A DNA stretch of 54,255 nucleotides, taken from Methylococcaceae bacterium (GTDB taxonomy: Bacteria; Pseudomonadota; Gammaproteobacteria; Methylococcales; Methylomonadaceae). The stretch lies in contig SPJS01000110.1 of assembly GCA_006844705.1 (NCBI GenBank), positions 1 to 54,255 on the forward strand, written 5' to 3'. The notes below the pieces were generated by a model. It was not told the DNA's origin and made no database searches. It was given only the letters and a program-made list of their open reading frames with translations. The position numbers were made by a program, and so were the translations under genes. Below are positions 1 through 9,999 of this stretch, piece by piece. The stretch's first letter is position 1; each line of letters opens with the position of its first letter.

Positions 1-1465
1 GCGCTTTTTCAGTTTTAAGCCGCGCGATAATTTGAGTTTCAACTTCAGGTAGAGTGAGAACTTGCGCTTCTTGATGCTCTAATAAACGCATAACCATGAC
101 TTTTTCCGGACTAATTTCCACTAAGTCACTATTATTTCCTTTCAGCACATCTTCAGAAAATGCTATATTTCTTACATTTTCTAAATCAGCTACGCCTTCA
201 CCTTGGTCTCTGGTAAACAATTTTGACTGCTTGATTTCGAGGCCCAGCTCATCCGATAAAGGCTGTAAACTTTCTGGCGATTCAAAGCTTAACTCAGTCA
301 GACTCTCGCCTATTTCAAGAAACTCTGATTCGGCTTCGGACTTTTTATAATTTACCATCAATTCCTCTTTGACTGATTCGAACGGCTTAACGTCGCCTTT
401 GACAAATTCAGTCACTTTTATCAAATGATAACCAAATGATGACTGTACTGGCTCGGAAACATCGCCCAAATTGAGCTTGACGACAGCCTCGTCAAAACCT
501 TTTTCCATCACCCCTGCATTAAACAACCCCAAGTCCCCGCCATTTTCTGACGTTAATGTGTCATTTGAGTATTCTTTAGCTAGATCATTAAACGACTGCG
601 AAGCAAGCATCGATCTCACTTCTTGCGCTTTTTTCAACGCTTCACCTTTTCCTTTGTTATCATCGAAAGTCAACAAAATATGGCTGATTTTTCGCCGCTC
701 AGGACTCGTATAAAGCTCTATCTGATCTTGATAGAAAGCTTGGAGCTGTCCTTCGTCCACTTCAACCTGCTCAGCCAAATCATTTAAATCAAGTTCAATA
801 TATTCTATTGCTACTTGCTCTTCGGTAAGAAAACTATTCTGATTCTGCTGATAATATTGGTCAATTTCTTGCCGCGTGGGCTCTTGAACCTCAGTTGCTA
901 ATGGGATTGTAATATAGTCAACTTTTCGTTTTTGGTTTTGTATCTCAAAAAATCTCTCCGCATCTGTTTGAGTACTAAACCCGGTATCCGTCACTGCTTT
1001 TTGAAACTGCTCCATAACAAGTGCTTTCTTTATCCGGTTTACAAAGATAGCAGAATTCATGCCTTGACCAGCCAGTAAGGATTTATATTTGTTTTTATCA
1101 AACTCACCCTCAGTTTGAAAATATTCCAGTGCAGAAATATATCGCCTCGCTGCTTCATCTGAAGAACGCAATCCAATCTCAGCAGTATATTGCAACAATA
1201 CTTCATCACGTATTAATTTACGAAACGCCTGCTGTCTGATTTCATTTTCATCGAAATTCATATTGGCCAGACTTCCTGCTAACTGAGAATAAGCATTATT
1301 TAAGTCTTGTTGAAAGAATTCTTTGTCCCCAACGGTAGCAATCGGCTCTTCACTCCCTCCCCCCAAATAGTTTTGAATACCAAATAGAGCAAAAGTGATA
1401 CAAATCAAAGCCAAAATTATCCATGCAAATACGCCTTGGGATTTATCTCTTATCGTTTGAAGCAT
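1..1465 (-). CDS. ppiD: Peptidylprolyl isomerase PpiD (SurA-like periplasmic chaperone), C-terminus cut by window edge
   Basis: Inner-membrane-anchored periplasmic folding factor that helps newly exported outer-membrane and periplasmic proteins leave the Sec translocon. The reading frame starts at the ATG at 1463-1465 and stays open to base 1, so about 488 residues are seen and the C-terminus is missing. The N-terminus (MLQTIRDKSQGVFAWIIL...) gives a short cytoplasmic tail and one membrane segment at about residues 12-31, followed by a SurA-N-like helical region and, at about 240-350, a parvulin-type rotamase domain with the typical ISHILL start, GGDLG core and FGYHLIKV end. An AAGG ribosome site precedes the start. 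The tRNA-Asp terminator lies just upstream, so it is probably transcribed separately from hupB. Position next to hupB-lon-clpX is that of PpiD in Pseudomonas and Escherichia. Confidence 0.95.
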   Translation of the reverse strand, partial: MLQTIRDKSQGVFAWIILALICITFALFGIQNYLGGGSEEPIATVGDKEFFQQDLNNAYSQLAGSLANMNFDENEIRQQAFRKLIRDEVLLQYTAEIGLRSSDEAARRYISALEYFQTEGEFDKNKYKSLLAGQGMNSAIFVNRIKKALVMEQFQKAVTDTGFSTQTDAERFFEIQNQKRKVDYITIPLATEVQEPTRQEIDQYYQQNQNSFLTEEQVAIEYIELDLNDLAEQVEVDEGQLQAFYQDQIELYTSPERRKISHILLTFDDNKGKGEALKKAQEVRSMLASQSFNDLAKEYSNDTLTSENGGDLGLFNAGVMEKGFDEAVVKLNLGDVSEPVQSSFGYHLIKVTEFVKGDVKPFESVKEELMVNYKKSEAESEFLEIGESLTELSFESPESLQPLSDELGLEIKQSKLFTRDQGEGVADLENVRNIAFSEDVLKGNNSDLVEISPEKVMVMRLLEHQEAQVLTLPEVETQIIARLKTEKA

Positions 1466-1507
1466 TGTGGGCAGACCTTATGAAACTGAGATGGAAGTTT
1501 TAAGCAT

Positions 1508-1539
1508 AAAAAAACCCCGACCATGATGGTACGAGGTTT
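1508..1539 (-). terminator. Intrinsic terminator after tRNA-Asp
   Basis: Minus strand: an 8-bp stem (AAACCTCG with CGGGGTTT, one G-U pair) continues after a bulge into ACC/GGT with an ATCAT loop, and is followed by seven T. It ends the hupB-tRNA-Val-tRNA-Asp transcript before ppiD. Confidence 0.85.
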
Positions 1540-1547
1540 ACACGTTT

Positions 1548-1624
1548 TGGCGGAGCGGACGGGACTCGAACCCGCGACCCCCGGCGTGACAGGCCGGTAT
1601 TCTAACCAACTGAACTACCGCTCC
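1548..1624 (-). tRNA. tRNA-Asp (GTC)
   Basis: 77 nt including an encoded CCA end. The acceptor stem GGAGCGG/CCGCTCC, the TTCGAGTCC T-loop and the anticodon loop CTGTCAC (anticodon GTC) are all visible on the minus strand. Seven nucleotides separate it from tRNA-Val. Confidence 0.98.
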
Positions 1625-1631
1625 AAAGTCT

Positions 1632-1707
1632 TGGTGGGTGCTGAGGGGATCGAACCCCCGACCCTCGCCTTGTAAGGGCGATGCTCTCCCAGCTGAGCTA
1701 AGCACCC
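1632..1707 (-). tRNA. tRNA-Val (TAC)
   Basis: 76 nt including encoded CCA. The acceptor stem GGGTGCT pairs with AGCACCC, the D-arm is AGCTCAGCTGGGAGAGC, the anticodon loop CTTACAA carries TAC, and the T-loop is TTCGATCC. It begins only 12 nt after the hupB stop codon, leaving no room for its own promoter. Confidence 0.98.
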
Positions 1708-1719
1708 GACTAAAGACAG

Positions 1720-1992
1720 CTAGTTTACAGCATCTTTTAAAGATTTACCAGCTTTAAATGAAGGAGTTTTTGCTGCCTTGATTGTTATTTCTTCGCCAGT
1801 TTGAGGGTTACGCCCTTTTCTTTCTGCCCGCTCTTTTACCAAAAATGTTCCAAAACCAACTAAAGCAACCTGATCGTCACTTTTTAATGCTTCTGTCACA
1901 GCACTAATGAAACCATCCAAAGCTCTTCCTGCATCAGCTTTTGTTAAATCTGCTGAATCAGCAATAGCATCTATAAGTTCCGATTTATTCAT
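1720..1992 (-). CDS. hupB: DNA-binding protein HU-beta
   Basis: Small histone-like nucleoid protein (90 residues, the normal length) that bends DNA as a homo- or heterodimer. The sequence is a complete [13 protein letters not shown] at the start, the dimerisation core with VGFGTF at about 46-51, and the beta-arm with RNPQTG (about 61-66), whose proline intercalates into DNA, ending in the [11 protein letters not shown] helix. A clear AAGGGGA ribosome site precedes the ATG. It lies between lon and ppiD as usual. The two tRNAs that follow within 12 nt appear to be part of the same transcript. The upstream promoter at 2206-2235 predicts a leader of about 205 nt. Confidence 0.97.
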   Translation of the reverse strand: MNKSELIDAIADSADLTKADAGRALDGFISAVTEALKSDDQVALVGFGTFLVKERAERKGRNPQTGEEITIKAAKTPSFKAGKSLKDAVN

Positions 1993-2330
1993 TATATTCC
2001 CCTTAGGATTGTGAATAGTAATTATTTAACATAGTGTTGCACTGACACCCATTGAAAATGGCATCTCTTTGCGTACTGCGAAAAAGAAAAAAACACCATA
2101 GACCAACAAAGCAAAATACAGCCGTACAATCTACATCGCCTTAAAATTTTTGTATCGTTTCATTAAAGAACAACCGCTGACCTTCCTTAACCTGAAACTT
2201 TGTAATTTATAACAACTGCCCTTCAAATGTGTCAAGCTGAAAACAGCTGTAAAGCGCGAATTTATTTGATTTCAGACAGGTTTGTCATTAAATACACATT
2301 CTAGAACACAAACTGTTCTGACCTTGATGG
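1993..2330 (-). other. lon-hupB intergenic region / long hupB leader
   Basis: 338 bp between the lon stop and hupB start. It holds the hupB promoter (2206-2235) and an apparently untranslated leader of about 205 nt. A 6-bp AGAACA/TGTTCT hairpin lies just after the lon stop but lacks a T-run. I see no convincing open reading frame. Confidence 0.5.
2206..2235 (-). promoter_or_regulatory. Sigma-70 promoter for hupB and the tRNAs
   Basis: Minus strand: perfect -35 TTGACA, 18-nt spacer, -10 TATAAA. This is the only strong promoter seen upstream of hupB, placing the start near 2199. Confidence 0.65.
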
Positions 2331-4742
2331 TTAATGCGCAATTATTCCCGAGGTCGCTTTTTCCTTCGATTCTGTTTTCTTTTTGGATTTATCTTGTTTA
2401 TCCCCATCGGGTCTTGGAACATATTGCAACGCAATCTCAAGGACTTCATCTATCCAATGCACAATTTTGATATCTAAATCTTCCTTTACATTTTCAGGAA
2501 TCTCAACCAGGTCTTTCTCATTTTCTGCAGGAATCAATACTGTGGTAATCCCTCCACGCCGAGCTGCCAATAGTTTTTCCTTCAATCCACCAATAGGCAA
2601 GACTTCTCCACGCAAGGTGATTTCACCCGTCATCGCCACATCAGCCCTAACAGGAATTTTCGTGAGTGCAGAAATGATTGCGGTGCACATCGCAATACCG
2701 GCACTAGGGCCATCCTTAGGCGTAGCACCTTCCGGCACATGTATATGAATATCTTTTTCCTGGAATTCTTTTTCATCGATACCCAATACTGGCGCACGAC
2801 TGCGCGCAACAGTGACAGCCGCCTCAATTGACTCTTTCATCACTTCACCGAGCTTTCCTGTCGCTTGCTGCTTACCTTTTCCAGGCATCACTGCAGTTTC
2901 AATGGTAAGCAATTCCCCGCCTACTTCAGTCCAGGCCAGACCTGTAACTTGCCCTACCTGATCTTTATCTTCAGCTACCCCAAAATTAAATCGTCTGACT
3001 CCAAGAAATTTCTCAAGATTATCACTGTTGACGTCTACTTTTTTACTCGCTTCTCCGATTAACAGTTCTTTCACCACCTTTCTACAAACCTTGGAAACCT
3101 CCCTTTCCAGGCTTCTTACGCCCGCTTCACGCGTGTAATATCGGATAACATCCCTTATCGCATCAGTACTGAAACTAATCTCAGCTTCTTTGAGACCATT
3201 ATTTTTTATTTGCTTTGGAATTAAGAATTTCTCAGTGATATTAATTTTTTCGTCTTCGGTATACCCCGACAAACGAATCACTTCCATCCTATCAAGCAAA
3301 GGACTAGGAATATTCATCGTATTTGCCGTCGCCACAAACATGACATCTGACAGATCAAAATCAACTTCAAGATAATGATCAGCAAATGTATGGTTCTGTT
3401 CAGGGTCAAGCACCTCTAATAATGCAGATGCCGGATCACCACGAAAATCTGCTGCCATCTTGTCTATTTCATCCAACAAAAACATTGGGTTTCGCGTTTT
3501 AATTTTCGCTAGATTTTGCAGGATTTTGCCCGGCATAGAACCAATATAAGTGCGTCGATGGCCTCTAATTTCAGCTTCATCTCGGACACCACCAAGAGCC
3601 ATTCTTACATACTTGCGATTAGTGGCTCGGGCTATAGATTGCCCCAAAGACGTTTTACCCACCCCTGGAGGCCCTACCAAACATAATATTGGCCCTTTCA
3701 GGCTTTTTACTCTTTGCTGTACAGCCAGATATTCAAGAATCCGTTCTTTTACTTTTTCAAGACCAAAATGCTCTGCATCTAATACTTCTTCAGCCAGTTT
3801 TAGATCATGTTTGACTTTGGTTTTTTTCTTCCAGGGGACACTAACCATCCAGTCGATATAATTGCGCACAACCGTCGCCTCTGCAGACATTGGCGACATG
3901 AGTTTGAGCTTGTTTAATTCAGCCTCGGCCTTAGTCTTAGCCTCTTTAGACATGCCTGCGGATTCAATTTTCTTGGCGAGTTCATCCAGTTCATTTGCCG
4001 CTTCATCCATCTCACCCAGCTCTTTTTGAATCGCCTTCATTTGCTCATTCAAATAGTATTCGCGCTGGTTTTTCTCCATTTGTTTTTTTACGCGACCACG
4101 AATTCGTTTTTCCATCTCTAATAAGTCGACTTCGCCTTCCATAACCGACATCAATGCTTCAAGCCTGGTAACGACGTTTTCCATTTCCAGGATACGTTGC
4201 TTTTCCTCGATCTTCAATGTCATATGGGCAACCATGGTATCTGCCAAACGACTTGGATCATCAATACCAGACAAGGAATTTAATACTTCGGGAGGAATTT
4301 TACTGTTCAGTTTGACATATTGATCAAATGAATTGATGGCAGTCCGCTGCAATACTTCCAATTCTTGCTCGGTAACATCTACAACTTCCAACACTTCGGC
4401 AATCGCAGCTGCCATATACGAATCATGATCCTGATACTTAACTACTTTGCATCTCTGGCTCCCCTCAACCAGCACTTTGACAGTGCCATCAGGCAATTTT
4501 AGCAACTGTAGAATATTAGCCAGCGTACCCGCTTCATATAAATCATCATATTCAGGCTCATCAATATCAGCTTGCTTTTGTGCAACCAGCAATACCTGTT
4601 TGTCATCTTTCATTGCTGCATCCAATGCATCAATTGATTTTTCTCTGCCAACAAACAAAGGAATCACCATATGCGGATAAACAACAACATCTCGCAATGG
4701 TAATACTGGAATCAGGTCTTCTTCACTTATTTTTTCAGTCAT
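2331..4742 (-). CDS. lon: ATP-dependent Lon protease (LonA type)
   Basis: Hexameric cytosolic AAA+ serine protease that degrades misfolded and regulatory proteins. At 803 residues it has the usual LonA length and order: N-terminal substrate-binding domain (about 10-200, starting [19 protein letters not shown]), coiled-coil region (about 200-310), AAA+ module with Walker A GPPGVGKT (about 355-362) and Walker B FLLDEIDK, sensor and alpha-helical parts, and the C-terminal protease domain. The catalytic dyad is visible as Ser680 in PKDGPSAG and the second lysine of GGLKEK (Lys723). The lysine-rich tail after about 780 is a variable extension. It has its own promoter (4775-4802) and lies behind the clpX terminator, so it can be expressed apart from clpPX. 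No classical heat-shock promoter was recognised. Confidence 0.98.
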   Translation of the reverse strand: MTEKISEEDLIPVLPLRDVVVYPHMVIPLFVGREKSIDALDAAMKDDKQVLLVAQKQADIDEPEYDDLYEAGTLANILQLLKLPDGTVKVLVEGSQRCKVVKYQDHDSYMAAAIAEVLEVVDVTEQELEVLQRTAINSFDQYVKLNSKIPPEVLNSLSGIDDPSRLADTMVAHMTLKIEEKQRILEMENVVTRLEALMSVMEGEVDLLEMEKRIRGRVKKQMEKNQREYYLNEQMKAIQKELGEMDEAANELDELAKKIESAGMSKEAKTKAEAELNKLKLMSPMSAEATVVRNYIDWMVSVPWKKKTKVKHDLKLAEEVLDAEHFGLEKVKERILEYLAVQQRVKSLKGPILCLVGPPGVGKTSLGQSIARATNRKYVRMALGGVRDEAEIRGHRRTYIGSMPGKILQNLAKIKTRNPMFLLDEIDKMAADFRGDPASALLEVLDPEQNHTFADHYLEVDFDLSDVMFVATANTMNIPSPLLDRMEVIRLSGYTEDEKINITEKFLIPKQIKNNGLKEAEISFSTDAIRDVIRYYTREAGVRSLEREVSKVCRKVVKELLIGEASKKVDVNSDNLEKFLGVRRFNFGVAEDKDQVGQVTGLAWTEVGGELLTIETAVMPGKGKQQATGKLGEVMKESIEAAVTVARSRAPVLGIDEKEFQEKDIHIHVPEGATPKDGPSAGIAMCTAIISALTKIPVRADVAMTGEITLRGEVLPIGGLKEKLLAARRGGITTVLIPAENEKDLVEIPENVKEDLDIKIVHWIDEVLEIALQYVPRPDGDKQDKSKKKTESKEKATSGIIAH

Positions 4743-4774
4743 TTTTCGCGTCCACGGCTAACTCTCTTGTATTG

Positions 4775-4802
4775 AATATATGATTATTAATTTAAAAAGC
4801 AA
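4775..4802 (-). promoter_or_regulatory. Predicted sigma-70 promoter of lon
   Basis: Minus strand TTGCTT, 16-nt spacer, TATATT, about 35 nt upstream of the lon ATG and downstream of the clpX terminator. Confidence 0.45.
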
Positions 4803-4831
4803 GCCAATCTTTACAAAATTTATTATGCGCA

Positions 4832-4862
4832 AAAAAAAAGCGCCGTAAAAACGGCGCTTTTC
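4832..4862 (-). terminator. Intrinsic terminator of clpX
   Basis: Minus strand: AAAGCGCCGT stem, TTTT loop, ACGGCGCTTT stem, then a long T-run. It lies 24 nt after the clpX stop and separates clpX from lon. Confidence 0.9.
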
Positions 4863-4885
4863 AAAAACGAGGATTAAGCTAACAA

Positions 4886-6160
4886 TCAGGTATCAGACGC
4901 AGCGATTTTCGTTTCCTGTTCGTATACAAGAATCGGATCTGATTCACCCTGAATCACACTTTCATCAATAACAACCTTTTTAATTGTTTCATCTGATGGT
5001 AATTCATACATCGTATCCAATAACACATTTTCAACGATTGTTCTTAAGCCTCTGGCTCCCGTTTTTCTTTCCATGGATTTGCTGGCTATAGCCAGCAAAG
5101 AATCGTCTCTAAACTCCAACTCAGCCCCTTCCATTTCAAACAAATGCTGGTATTGTTTAGTTAATGCATTTTTCGGTTCCGTGAGTATTTGAACCAATGC
5201 TTCCTCATCCAGCTCCTCAAGAGTTGCCACAACTGGAAGACGCCCAACAAACTCAGGAATCAACCCGTATTTAATTAAATCTTCAGATTCAACTTCAGAA
5301 AACACTTCACCCACATTTTTACTTTCATCTTTGGATCTGACTTCAGCAGAAAATCCTATTCCTCCTTTCTCAGACCGATCTTTGATAACCCTATCAAGTC
5401 CGGCAAATGCACCACCCACAATAAATAAAATATTCGCAGTGTTTACTTGCAAAAATTCCTGCTGAGGATGTTTTCTTCCACCTTGCGGCGGAACAGAAGC
5501 AATGGTCCCTTCAATCAACTTAAGCAAGGCTTGTTGAACACCCTCACCTGACACATCTCGAGTAATCGAAGGATTATCTGATTTCCTGGATATTTTATCT
5601 ATTTCATCAATATACACGATGCCAGTTTCAGCTTTTTCAACGTCATAATCACATTTCTGTAGGATTTTCTGGATGATATTTTCGACATCTTCTCCTACGT
5701 ACCCCGCTTCAGTCAGGGTAGTTGCATCAGCAATGGTGAAAGGAACATCCAGCAATCTAGCCAATGTTTCAGCCAATAAGGTTTTTCCCGATCCCGTTGG
5801 CCCGATCAATAAAATATTGCTTTTGGCCAGCTCGACTTTATCCTTCCGGGTATTATTTCTCAGGCGCTTATAGTGATTATAAACAGCCACTGCCAGAATT
5901 TTTTTTGCGCTTTCCTGCCCAATAACATAATTATCAAGCTCTTCCTTGATTTCTTTCGGCTTAGGTAACTTTTCTACATTTAACGATGCTTCATCTTCAG
6001 CCAGCTCATCCCTGATAATGTCGTTACATAATTCAACGCATTCATCACAGACGTAGACAGATGGGCCCGCAATCAATTTCCGGACTTCATGCTGGCTTTT
6101 GCCGCAAAAAGAACAATACAGCAGCTTTTCATCGTCGCTTCCGTTTTTATCTTTACTCAT
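4886..6160 (-). CDS. clpX: ATP-dependent Clp protease ATP-binding subunit ClpX
   Basis: AAA+ unfoldase that recognises tagged substrates (for example ssrA-tagged proteins) and threads them into ClpP. 424 residues, normal length. The N-terminal zinc-binding domain shows two CxxC pairs (YCSFCG at about 15-20 and VCDECVELC at about 37-45). The AAA+ core has Walker A GPTGSGKT (about 119-126), Walker [10 protein letters not shown], the pore-loop GYVG and the arginine-finger region. The loop around IGF (GGIGFSAEV) matches the ClpP-docking tripeptide. It lies 83 bp after clpP in the standard tig-clpP-clpX order and is closed by a strong terminator. Confidence 0.98.
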   Translation of the reverse strand: MSKDKNGSDDEKLLYCSFCGKSQHEVRKLIAGPSVYVCDECVELCNDIIRDELAEDEASLNVEKLPKPKEIKEELDNYVIGQESAKKILAVAVYNHYKRLRNNTRKDKVELAKSNILLIGPTGSGKTLLAETLARLLDVPFTIADATTLTEAGYVGEDVENIIQKILQKCDYDVEKAETGIVYIDEIDKISRKSDNPSITRDVSGEGVQQALLKLIEGTIASVPPQGGRKHPQQEFLQVNTANILFIVGGAFAGLDRVIKDRSEKGGIGFSAEVRSKDESKNVGEVFSEVESEDLIKYGLIPEFVGRLPVVATLEELDEEALVQILTEPKNALTKQYQHLFEMEGAELEFRDDSLLAIASKSMERKTGARGLRTIVENVLLDTMYELPSDETIKKVVIDESVIQGESDPILVYEQETKIAASDT

Positions 6161-6243
6161 TTACCCGCTCCACAGCGCATTTCATATGCTCAATTAGTCT
6201 GTAACACAGAATATAACTAAATGAAAAAAATTCCAATAATTGT

Positions 6244-6882
6244 TTACTTTTGGCGCTCACTTAATACTTGGTCAATCAACCCGTATTCCGCAGCGTCTTC
6301 AGCACTTAAAAAGTTATCCCGGTCAGTATCCTGTTGTATTTTTTCGATTGCCTGGCCGGTGTGGCGAGCCAAAATCTTGTTTAATTTTTCTTTAATCAAC
6401 AAAATTTCCCGGGCATGTATATCAATATCTGAAGCCTGTCCCTGAAATCCGCCTAATGGCTGATGAATCATAACTCTTGAATGAGGCAGGCAAAAACGCT
6501 TGCCATGCGCACCACCCGCTAGTAACAATGCCCCCATACTGGCGGCCTGACCAATACACATGGTGCTGACATCCGGCTTGATAAATTGCATCGTGTCATA
6601 AATCGACATGCCTGCGGTGACTGATCCACCAGGGGAATTGATATACAGATGAATATCTTTATCAGGGTTTTCCGATTCAAGAAAAAGCAGCTGTGCCACC
6701 ACCAGATTCGCCATGTAATCTTCAACTTGCCCGACCAGAAAAATGACTCGCTCTTTTAGCAACCTTGAATAAATATCAAATGACCGTTCTCCACGGGCCG
6801 TCTGCTCGATGACGATAGGGACTAATCCACCTGCCATTTGTGGCTCTGTTGTAGCATTCACTTTGTCTTGAAAATTTATCAT
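6244..6882 (-). CDS. clpP: ATP-dependent Clp protease proteolytic subunit ClpP
   Basis: Tetradecameric serine protease that forms the degradation chamber of ClpXP. 212 residues, including a short propeptide before the mature N-terminus (probably around LVPIVIEQT). The catalytic triad is visible: Ser115 in GQAASMGA, His140 in VMIHQP and Asp189 in [10 protein letters not shown]. The glycine-rich oxyanion region SPGGSV is intact. Only 15 bp separate it from the trigger factor gene, so tig and clpP are cotranscribed. Confidence 0.98.
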   Translation of the reverse strand: MINFQDKVNATTEPQMAGGLVPIVIEQTARGERSFDIYSRLLKERVIFLVGQVEDYMANLVVAQLLFLESENPDKDIHLYINSPGGSVTAGMSIYDTMQFIKPDVSTMCIGQAASMGALLLAGGAHGKRFCLPHSRVMIHQPLGGFQGQASDIDIHAREILLIKEKLNKILARHTGQAIEKIQQDTDRDNFLSAEDAAEYGLIDQVLSERQK

Positions 6883-6897
6883 AACGTGTGTAGACCC

Positions 6898-8196
6898 TTA
6901 TTTGTTAGCGCTCATGACTTCATCGAATTTTACCGTTTGATCAGTCACTTTAGCTTGACTCACCACCCACTCAACTACCGCATCTTCCAATACCATTTGT
7001 TGAATTTCCTGTAACCTGGACGCATCTGAATAATACCAGTTAACTACGTCTTCTGGCTGCTCATAGCTGCGCGCCATTTTTTCAACGGTTGCGCGGACTT
7101 TGCCATCGTCTGCTTTCAGCTCTTGTTGTTTGATAACTTCACCCAAAATCAGGCCTAAACTTACTCTACGTTGCGCCTGCTCTTCAAAAGTCGCCCGCGA
7201 AATATCCATTTGATCCAACGACATATTCTGTTGCTTTGCGCGTTCAGCATAGGGCTTGATCATTTCCTCAACTTCCTGATCAACCAATGCGCCTGGAATC
7301 GTTATTTTTATATTGTCAAAAATGGCGTCCATTACAGATTTTTTCAACCAGCTGTTCAAGCCCATTGCCATTTCTCTTTCCATATTTGCCTTCACATCTT
7401 TATGAAAAGATTCTAATTCACCATTTTCTACGCCATAGGCTTTAATGAATTCCTCATCAACTTCAGGTAATACTGATTCTTCTACAGAAATCAGCGTCAC
7501 ATCAAAGGTTGCTGGTTTGCCAGCAATTTTCTGGTTGCCATAATCATCAGGAAATATGACTTCAAACGATTTCTTGTCGCCTGCAGATAACCCAACAATT
7601 GCATCTTCAAAACCGGCAATCATTTTTTTGGCACCCATTTCAACCTTGAAGTCTTCTACAGTACCGTCAGTAAAGTTTTCACCCTCACACATTCCAGAAA
7701 AATTGATCGTCACCTGGTCATTAATTGCTGCTGCCCGTTCAACTGTATTCCAGACTTTTTTCTGCTCACGAAGTTTATCAATCATGGCTTCAACATCAGT
7801 ATCGTCAACTGAAGAAGTTGCCCTTGATATTACTAGTTCAGACATACCCTCCAGCGAGATTTGAGGGTAAACTTCAAACTCAGCCACATACTCCAACCCT
7901 TCCTGTTTATCTGAAGGGTGAATGTGAGGCTGCCCCGCAGGCATTAACGCTTGCTCTTGCAACGCTTCAAAATAGGTATTTTGAATCAAGTCACCCGCCA
8001 CTTCCCCTCTGACACGACTACCAAATTGCTTCTTAATGACATTTACCGGCACTTTTCCGGGACGAAATCCATCCAGCTTAATATCCTTAGCTAACGATTT
8101 AAAACGAGCTTCCATTTTTTCCTGAACCACCTCTTCAGGAATACTCACCGTCATTTTTCGGTTTAATTCAGATGTCTTTTCGACAGAAACTTGCAT
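6898..8196 (-). CDS. tig: Trigger factor, ribosome-bound chaperone
   Basis: Binds the ribosomal exit tunnel and protects nascent chains; also a peptidylprolyl isomerase. 432 residues, normal length. The N-terminal ribosome-binding domain contains the signature loop (DGFRPGKVP, about 41-49), followed by an FKBP-type PPIase domain at about 150-245 and the helical C-terminal chaperone arms. An AGGTAAAT-like ribosome site precedes the ATG. Followed closely by clpP; tRNA-Leu lies 94 bp upstream, the same arrangement as in Pseudomonas. Confidence 0.98.
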   Translation of the reverse strand: MQVSVEKTSELNRKMTVSIPEEVVQEKMEARFKSLAKDIKLDGFRPGKVPVNVIKKQFGSRVRGEVAGDLIQNTYFEALQEQALMPAGQPHIHPSDKQEGLEYVAEFEVYPQISLEGMSELVISRATSSVDDTDVEAMIDKLREQKKVWNTVERAAAINDQVTINFSGMCEGENFTDGTVEDFKVEMGAKKMIAGFEDAIVGLSAGDKKSFEVIFPDDYGNQKIAGKPATFDVTLISVEESVLPEVDEEFIKAYGVENGELESFHKDVKANMEREMAMGLNSWLKKSVMDAIFDNIKITIPGALVDQEVEEMIKPYAERAKQQNMSLDQMDISRATFEEQAQRRVSLGLILGEVIKQQELKADDGKVRATVEKMARSYEQPEDVVNWYYSDASRLQEIQQMVLEDAVVEWVVSQAKVTDQTVKFDEVMSANK

Positions 8197-8290
8197 GGAT
8201 TTACCTCAATAATGTTAAAAAAGTGACTTTGAAAACAATTCAAGAAATTGCTTGGAGATCTATTTGGTGACCATCGCTAAACACGATAAA

Positions 8291-8375
8291 TGGTGCGAGC
8301 GGAGAGACTCGAACTCTCACGGGCTACCCCACTGGAACCTAAATCCAGCGCGTCTACCAGTTCCGCCACGCTCGC
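8291..8375 (-). tRNA. tRNA-Leu (TAG)
   Basis: 85-nt class II tRNA with encoded CCA. The acceptor stem GCGAGCG, long variable arm, TTCGAGTCT T-loop and anticodon loop with TAG are clear on the minus strand. It lies upstream of tig. Confidence 0.98.
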
Positions 8376-8454
8376 ATAAAGGTATGCAATTATATATGAG
8401 CAAATCACTGTTTACAAGAGAACTAAAGCCTAATATTTGTATGTTTTTCTTATA

Positions 8455-8490
8455 CAAAAAAAGCCGCTAGCTCTCGCTAGCGGCTTTTTT
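8455..8490 (-). terminator. Terminator of the porin gene (bidirectional)
   Basis: Perfect 9-bp stem GCCGCTAGC/GCTAGCGGC with a TCTC loop, flanked by A- and T-runs on both sides. It lies 26 nt after the porin stop on the minus strand. Confidence 0.88.
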
Positions 8491-8515
8491 AATTACATCA
8501 TATTTCTGTTAACGC

Positions 8516-9781
8516 TTAGAAAGAGACACCCGCTTGAATCCAGAATTTTTGACGATCAGTCGCAAACCCATCTGCATTATAGTAGACATATTTTGCTAGC
8601 AACGAATAATGTTTACCAAATTTTTTGGCTACTAGAAAATCATACTCCTGACCAAGATCCATATTTCCTGTGTCATCTGTGAAGTCATGATAAACACCCA
8701 TTAACTTAACACCATATACTTTGGCTACAACCATGCCATAAACATCACGCAGACCAAATCCAGGCGTATTCAAAAATACATCAGCCCAACCATTAAAAGC
8801 GTGACCAGTTGCTAAAGGTGTTTGAAAACGATTTAGATCCGTGGCAACAGAACCTTCACCACCTAATTGCTCAACACCACCTTTTATAGTCACACCAAAT
8901 GCAGAAAGTCCACCGTTTACATGAAAGTAATCAACTTCATATCCATTTGGGTTGTTATCAAGATCCGATTGAGAAGCAAATTCACCGCGATACACAAATT
9001 TAACGTCTTCTGTTACTTTTTGCGCACCCACCAGGCTGCCACCAAAGGTTTGACTAGATGCCGCAGCAGCATCTTCATTTTCAATAAAGTAGGCATACCC
9101 AGTAATTTTACCTACACCTTTAAAATCGTACGCCACGTTAAAGAAGGGTGACGAATGTTGGTGTGTATCAGAAAAAATCCGCTTAACACCTTCGATAAAT
9201 CCAAATTTTGCAACGGTATTGGGTAAAGATTTGTTTACAACCAAAATTGAATCATACGTCTGCTCCAATTGACGCCAGCCAACATTACCAATAAAACGAT
9301 CATTATCAATTTTGATACGTTGACGACCTACTTTTACCACTGTATCAGGAATACCTTTGAAACTTAACCATAACTGGTTAACTTCTGTGTCCTGTGGGTC
9401 TGCAATAACGTCATGGCCTTTGTTACGTAATGTTCCATTACGTAGCGTGTTGTAGTCATTGATTCCTATATCCTGGTTACCTTCGAACTCCGCAAAAACC
9501 TGAAAGCTTTTAAACTCAGGCGTTAAATAACCTAATCTCAACCGCGCTGTGAACGCTTCACCTGTATTTAATGTTGTTTCTTCAGTATTTGCATTTTCAT
9601 AACGCAGACGCAAATTAAGTTTTATTTGACCATATTTGGCATCTTTTTGACCAAATTTCAAAGCATCTGAAATAGTTTCATTAATGCCTGCCTGAGCGGA
9701 ACTTCCTAACGAAGCCGATACTGCAAAAGCGACAGCCCCTAAGGTTTTACCGTGACGAGCTAAAACAGCCGTGAATGACAT
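8516..9781 (-). CDS. Outer-membrane beta-barrel porin (alginate-export-like family)
   Basis: Probable outer-membrane channel. The protein (421 residues from the ATG at 9781) has a signal peptide ending in SSAQA, then many amphipathic strands with alternating aromatic residues, and ends in phenylalanine (WIQAGVSF), the usual mark for barrel insertion. Features such as the R-LRYE start, GRQRIKIDNDRFIGN segment and LLAKYVYYNADG near the end resemble the alginate-export porin family. An ATG 12 nt further upstream is open, but its GGGGGA forms the ribosome site of the chosen start. It is the last gene next to nrtABC in the same orientation, though it has its own promoter and the nrt operon ends in a terminator. 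A role in passing nitrate or other small anions through the outer membrane is inference from position only. Confidence 0.7.
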   Translation of the reverse strand: MSFTAVLARHGKTLGAVAFAVSASLGSSAQAGINETISDALKFGQKDAKYGQIKLNLRLRYENANTEETTLNTGEAFTARLRLGYLTPEFKSFQVFAEFEGNQDIGINDYNTLRNGTLRNKGHDVIADPQDTEVNQLWLSFKGIPDTVVKVGRQRIKIDNDRFIGNVGWRQLEQTYDSILVVNKSLPNTVAKFGFIEGVKRIFSDTHQHSSPFFNVAYDFKGVGKITGYAYFIENEDAAAASSQTFGGSLVGAQKVTEDVKFVYRGEFASQSDLDNNPNGYEVDYFHVNGGLSAFGVTIKGGVEQLGGEGSVATDLNRFQTPLATGHAFNGWADVFLNTPGFGLRDVYGMVVAKVYGVKLMGVYHDFTDDTGNMDLGQEYDFLVAKKFGKHYSLLAKYVYYNADGFATDRQKFWIQAGVSF

Positions 9782-9812
9782 AATTTCCCCCATAAATTTT
9801 CCAAAAGATCTA

Positions 9813-9830
9813 GCATCATATTAATGATGC
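9813..9830 (-). promoter_or_regulatory. 5'-leader hairpin of the porin mRNA
   Basis: 7-bp inverted repeat GCATCAT/ATGATGC with a 4-nt loop, near the 5' end of the predicted porin transcript. Such stems often stabilise porin mRNAs; here that role is inferred. Confidence 0.4.
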
Positions 9831-9840
9831 GTTACAAAGT

Positions 9841-9868
9841 AATATAGCTGTTTTTTGCTAAAAAGCAA
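9841..9868 (-). promoter_or_regulatory. Predicted sigma-70 promoter of the porin gene
   Basis: Minus strand TTGCTT, 16-nt spacer, TATATT in an AT-rich region, about 60 nt upstream of the porin start. It has the same hexamers and spacing as the lon promoter call. Confidence 0.5.
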
Positions 9869-9950
9869 CAAAAAGTTATATTTTTTTTCAATAGGTTAAC
9901 TGATATTTCTCATTTAAATGATCACAATAACATTAAATATGATGCAAAAT

Positions 9951-9976
9951 TACAACACTTTCATAAAAGTGTTGTA
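9951..9976 (-). terminator. Terminator after nrtCD
   Basis: 11-bp perfect stem TACAACACTTT/AAAGTGTTGTA with a 4-nt loop, followed on the minus strand by ATTTT; 24 nt after the nrtCD stop codon. It closes the nitrate operon. Confidence 0.7.
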
Positions 9977-9999
9977 AAAACATTAATTTAGCATCTTGC

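Noticed and set aside
8516..9781. Interpreting the porin as part of an alginate export system
   Set aside because: No alg genes are present in the window; the family is broad, so only a general porin call is supported.
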